NCBI GenBank assembly: GCA_034440635.1
Contig: JAOTON010001939.1
Coordinates: 303,202 to 367,201 of the forward strand
Reading direction: 5' to 3'
DNA length: 64,000 nt
From: Lepas anatifera
Taxonomy: Eukaryota > Arthropoda > Thecostraca > Lepadidae
The notes beneath the pieces were generated by a model. That model made no database searches. It had not been told where the DNA came from and saw only the letters and a list, made by a program, of their open reading frames with translations. Position numbers and translations under genes: made by a program. Numbering within the stretch: the stretch's first letter is position 1; every line of letters starts with the position of its first letter. Shown here piece after piece: positions 61,953 through 64,000 of the stretch.

Positions 61953-63702
61953 TTTCTCTACAGACCGTGCTTAGTACAGTCTGCCCCCTTCTCGGCGATC
62001 ATCACGACAAGGCGCGTTGGTGTTACCGGAGGTGTGCTGGGCTGACGGAGGCGTCCATGTCGCGCGCAGTCCGCGCAGGCCGTGACCCGCAGCTGGTGGT
62101 CCATCACACCGCCCTGCAACGCGCGCGGCCGCCATCCGGCAGGTACCGACAGGATGGTAGATGGTCAGCGCTCGCTGGCGGACCTGACACTCCAGCTGAT
62201 CGTCCGCCAGTGAGACCGCGGCAAGGGAGGGTACACCACCCGGCGGATCAGGCTGTCGCCCCCCGGAGAGGAGGCGTGTCAGCGATCAGGCGGCGGCCAG
62301 CCGCATGTCCCTCCACGCAGAGTCCGGACGTCCGGCCGGGTGCTGAAGGAAGTTGGGCTGGATGACGGGCGGCGCGGTAGGGTCCGTGGACGAGAGGCGG
62401 ACGGGCCGCAGACCTACGCCGCAGCGCAGGACGGCAATATGCTGAGCGTGCAGTGTGCACAGTGTTATTCAGTTCCGATAACCCCTCATCGTAGGGCTCC
62501 TGTCTGAGGTTTACGTCCTGGAAGCCACCAGCACCGATCAGCCACGGGTGGAGATTGTCGCTTCTTAACTGCGAAGGTGGGGCCAGTCGGCTGCCTCCGA
62601 CTCGGAGGTGACGTGGAAGAGCCCACTGTGTCACAGGCGCTGGCAGAGACGGGGCCGGTGCCGTTCTGGACATACTCTCGGATGGCGGACACCAGGGTCG
62701 AGGGTATCAGGTTAGTCGGCTCCCGGCTCTGGTAAGACAGCATGGTGCCGATGCTGACTGGCCAGGTTCAGTCCCACGAGGCAGATCGGGCCACCTGAGG
62801 TATGCCCATCTCCTCCCAGGGCCGTCTCGGCCCCTCGCCAGACCGCAATGTGGTAGCACTGTCGGGGTACTGACCGCGCCAGCTGACACGATGATCTCCC
62901 TCCTGGCCTTCCTACCGTGACGGTCTCCCCAACTTGGTGAAGGTGACCCCGTCTGCTCGGTCCTCAACGAAGTTCACTTTGTCGACAAGGGCGTTGGTGA
63001 GGACATGCAGGTTGGACCTGTCCTGGAGAAACGCATCGCTCAGCGAGTGGCGGTATCCGCGCCGCTGGTTACTATCGGTGTAGTACAAACCAGGACTAAT
63101 CTCTGAGTTGACATCCCATAGTACTCTGTAGACGAGGGGCCTGGCCCGCCTTTACGAACATGTGGTCCAGCGAGGTGATCCCGTTACTGCGGACAATCTG
63201 CCAGGACCGTTCTTTCCCCAGATAATCTTTCTTCCCCAGTGTAGGTGATACTTCGCGCATAAAGAAGGGGAGGACGTCCTCGTAACTCCAGCCCGGGTTT
63301 GTTCGCCCCACCTATCATAGTCCTTTGGCTGACCCCGAATGTACATCATGAAGTTCAGCTGAGACGAACTCATCGAGGATTTTTCCCGATGACCAGCATG
63401 ATCTCTGCTCGTTCATTTGCCAGACAAGCTCCATTTTGAGGTTCGGTCGGTCAGGTACGCCGTCGTAGGGGCTGAGAATAGACGCCATGCCCATTAGAGG
63501 TATCTTGTTGAGGGGCGAGGGAGAGGCTCCCGCCTCGAGCAGTAGGGACGTTGAAGGCTGCCGTTTTCCGCAGTCGCCCTGCCACTGTTGAGCCGCCACT
63601 GCCTCCGCCAATGACTACGAAGTCAAACTCCGTGGAAGATATCTCTTCTTTTTGAATCAGCGACCACCAAGAGTGGAAGTCAAGCACAATCGTGACATAC
63701 AT
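61953..63702 (-). pseudogene. GMC oxidoreductase (glucose dehydrogenase type), many frameshifts
   Basis: Minus-strand fragments in order: FDFVVIGGGSGGSTVAGRL (Rossmann FAD-binding loop), LLLEAGASPSPLNKIPLM, FMMYIRGQPKDYDRWG, NPGWSYEDVLPFF, YYTDSNQRRGYRHSLSDAFL, NLHVLTNALVDKVNF, REIIVSAGAVSTPTVLPHCG (second GMC signature), AARPPLVHGPYRA, YHPVGTCRM (C-terminal His region) and VVMIAEKGAD, then TAG. These are the hallmarks of insect/arthropod-type GMC flavoenzymes that oxidise sugars or alcohols. The frame changes at least six times in 1.75 kb, and the GGSSSIN loop before FMMYIRG is damaged, so this is a decayed copy unless the assembly is poor here. No introns are apparent, so it could be a retrocopy or one large exon. 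The true start may lie upstream. Confidence 0.85.
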
Positions 63703-64000
63703 AACGATAGTCCAGGATCAGATGCGGCACTTGTTCTTGCAGTGATAACTTACCATGTCTGCAGGTTTGGACGACGGTGTAGTTAAGTCTTGAGCCTTTG
63801 TTCTTGCAGCTCCAGCAGAGCTGAGTTGAGCCCTGTCTCCGTCAGGTGAATCCGGTCAGAAGGGTCCACGCCTCTTACCTACCCAGGTCCACTCTGGTGC
63901 CAAAGCGGGAGAAGTGGGTTAGATGCCCTTTCAATTCTGATAAGATAGCCTGACAAAACAAGTGATATAGAAACTTGGAAGCGCATTGGGATTTATAACA
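63703..64000. other. Right edge, nothing recognised
   Basis: Flank upstream of the GMC pseudogene. No promoter or exon could be supported. Confidence 0.4.

Overview
This is animal nuclear DNA, not a prokaryotic replicon. It has one spliced gene with GT-AG introns, long gene-poor stretches, SINEs and LINEs with target-site duplications, DNA-transposon-like repeats, microsatellites and minisatellites, and no operons. The protein-coding content and the ecdysteroid-type binding sites would fit an arthropod (a crustacean is my guess), but the species cannot be read from the sequence.

Layout. 1-1.2 kb: reverse-transcriptase part of a LINE on the minus strand. 2.4-34.9 kb: repeat-dominated. Its main component is a family of 0.6-1.2 kb elements that end in TTAA, have GC-rich inverted termini and a subterminal GC hairpin, and are packed with AGGTCA/TGACCT hexamers. 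At least three complete copies, one nested pair and many fragments are present, and one copy is inserted exactly at an internal TTAA of another. A second LINE carries a SINE insertion (20.3-22.0 kb). 35-44.3 kb: largely unrecognised, with a SINE, a hAT-like MITE, a degenerate tandem repeat and a GC-rich island. 44.3-58.6 kb: an 11-exon minus-strand gene that I identify as an ACAD9-type acyl-CoA dehydrogenase / complex I assembly factor. Its exon phases all agree and give about 652 residues once three small slippage-type lesions are allowed for. 62-63.7 kb: a frameshift-riddled GMC oxidoreductase (glucose dehydrogenase type) on the minus strand.

The most unusual features are in the ACAD9-like gene. 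Three separate minisatellites (58-61 bp, 31 bp and 62 bp units) are tandem copies of an exon-intron junction of the adjacent exon, so each array is a run of decoy splice sites. Other tandem repeats abut most of the remaining boundaries. The protein also has Thr where the family has its catalytic Glu, so it may be an assembly factor without dehydrogenase activity. The second notable system is the AGGTCA-rich TTAA element family, which could scatter nuclear-receptor half-sites through the genome.

Limits: everything is by eye. Family names for repeats, exon ends and copy counts need alignment. Small indels may be assembly errors rather than biology.
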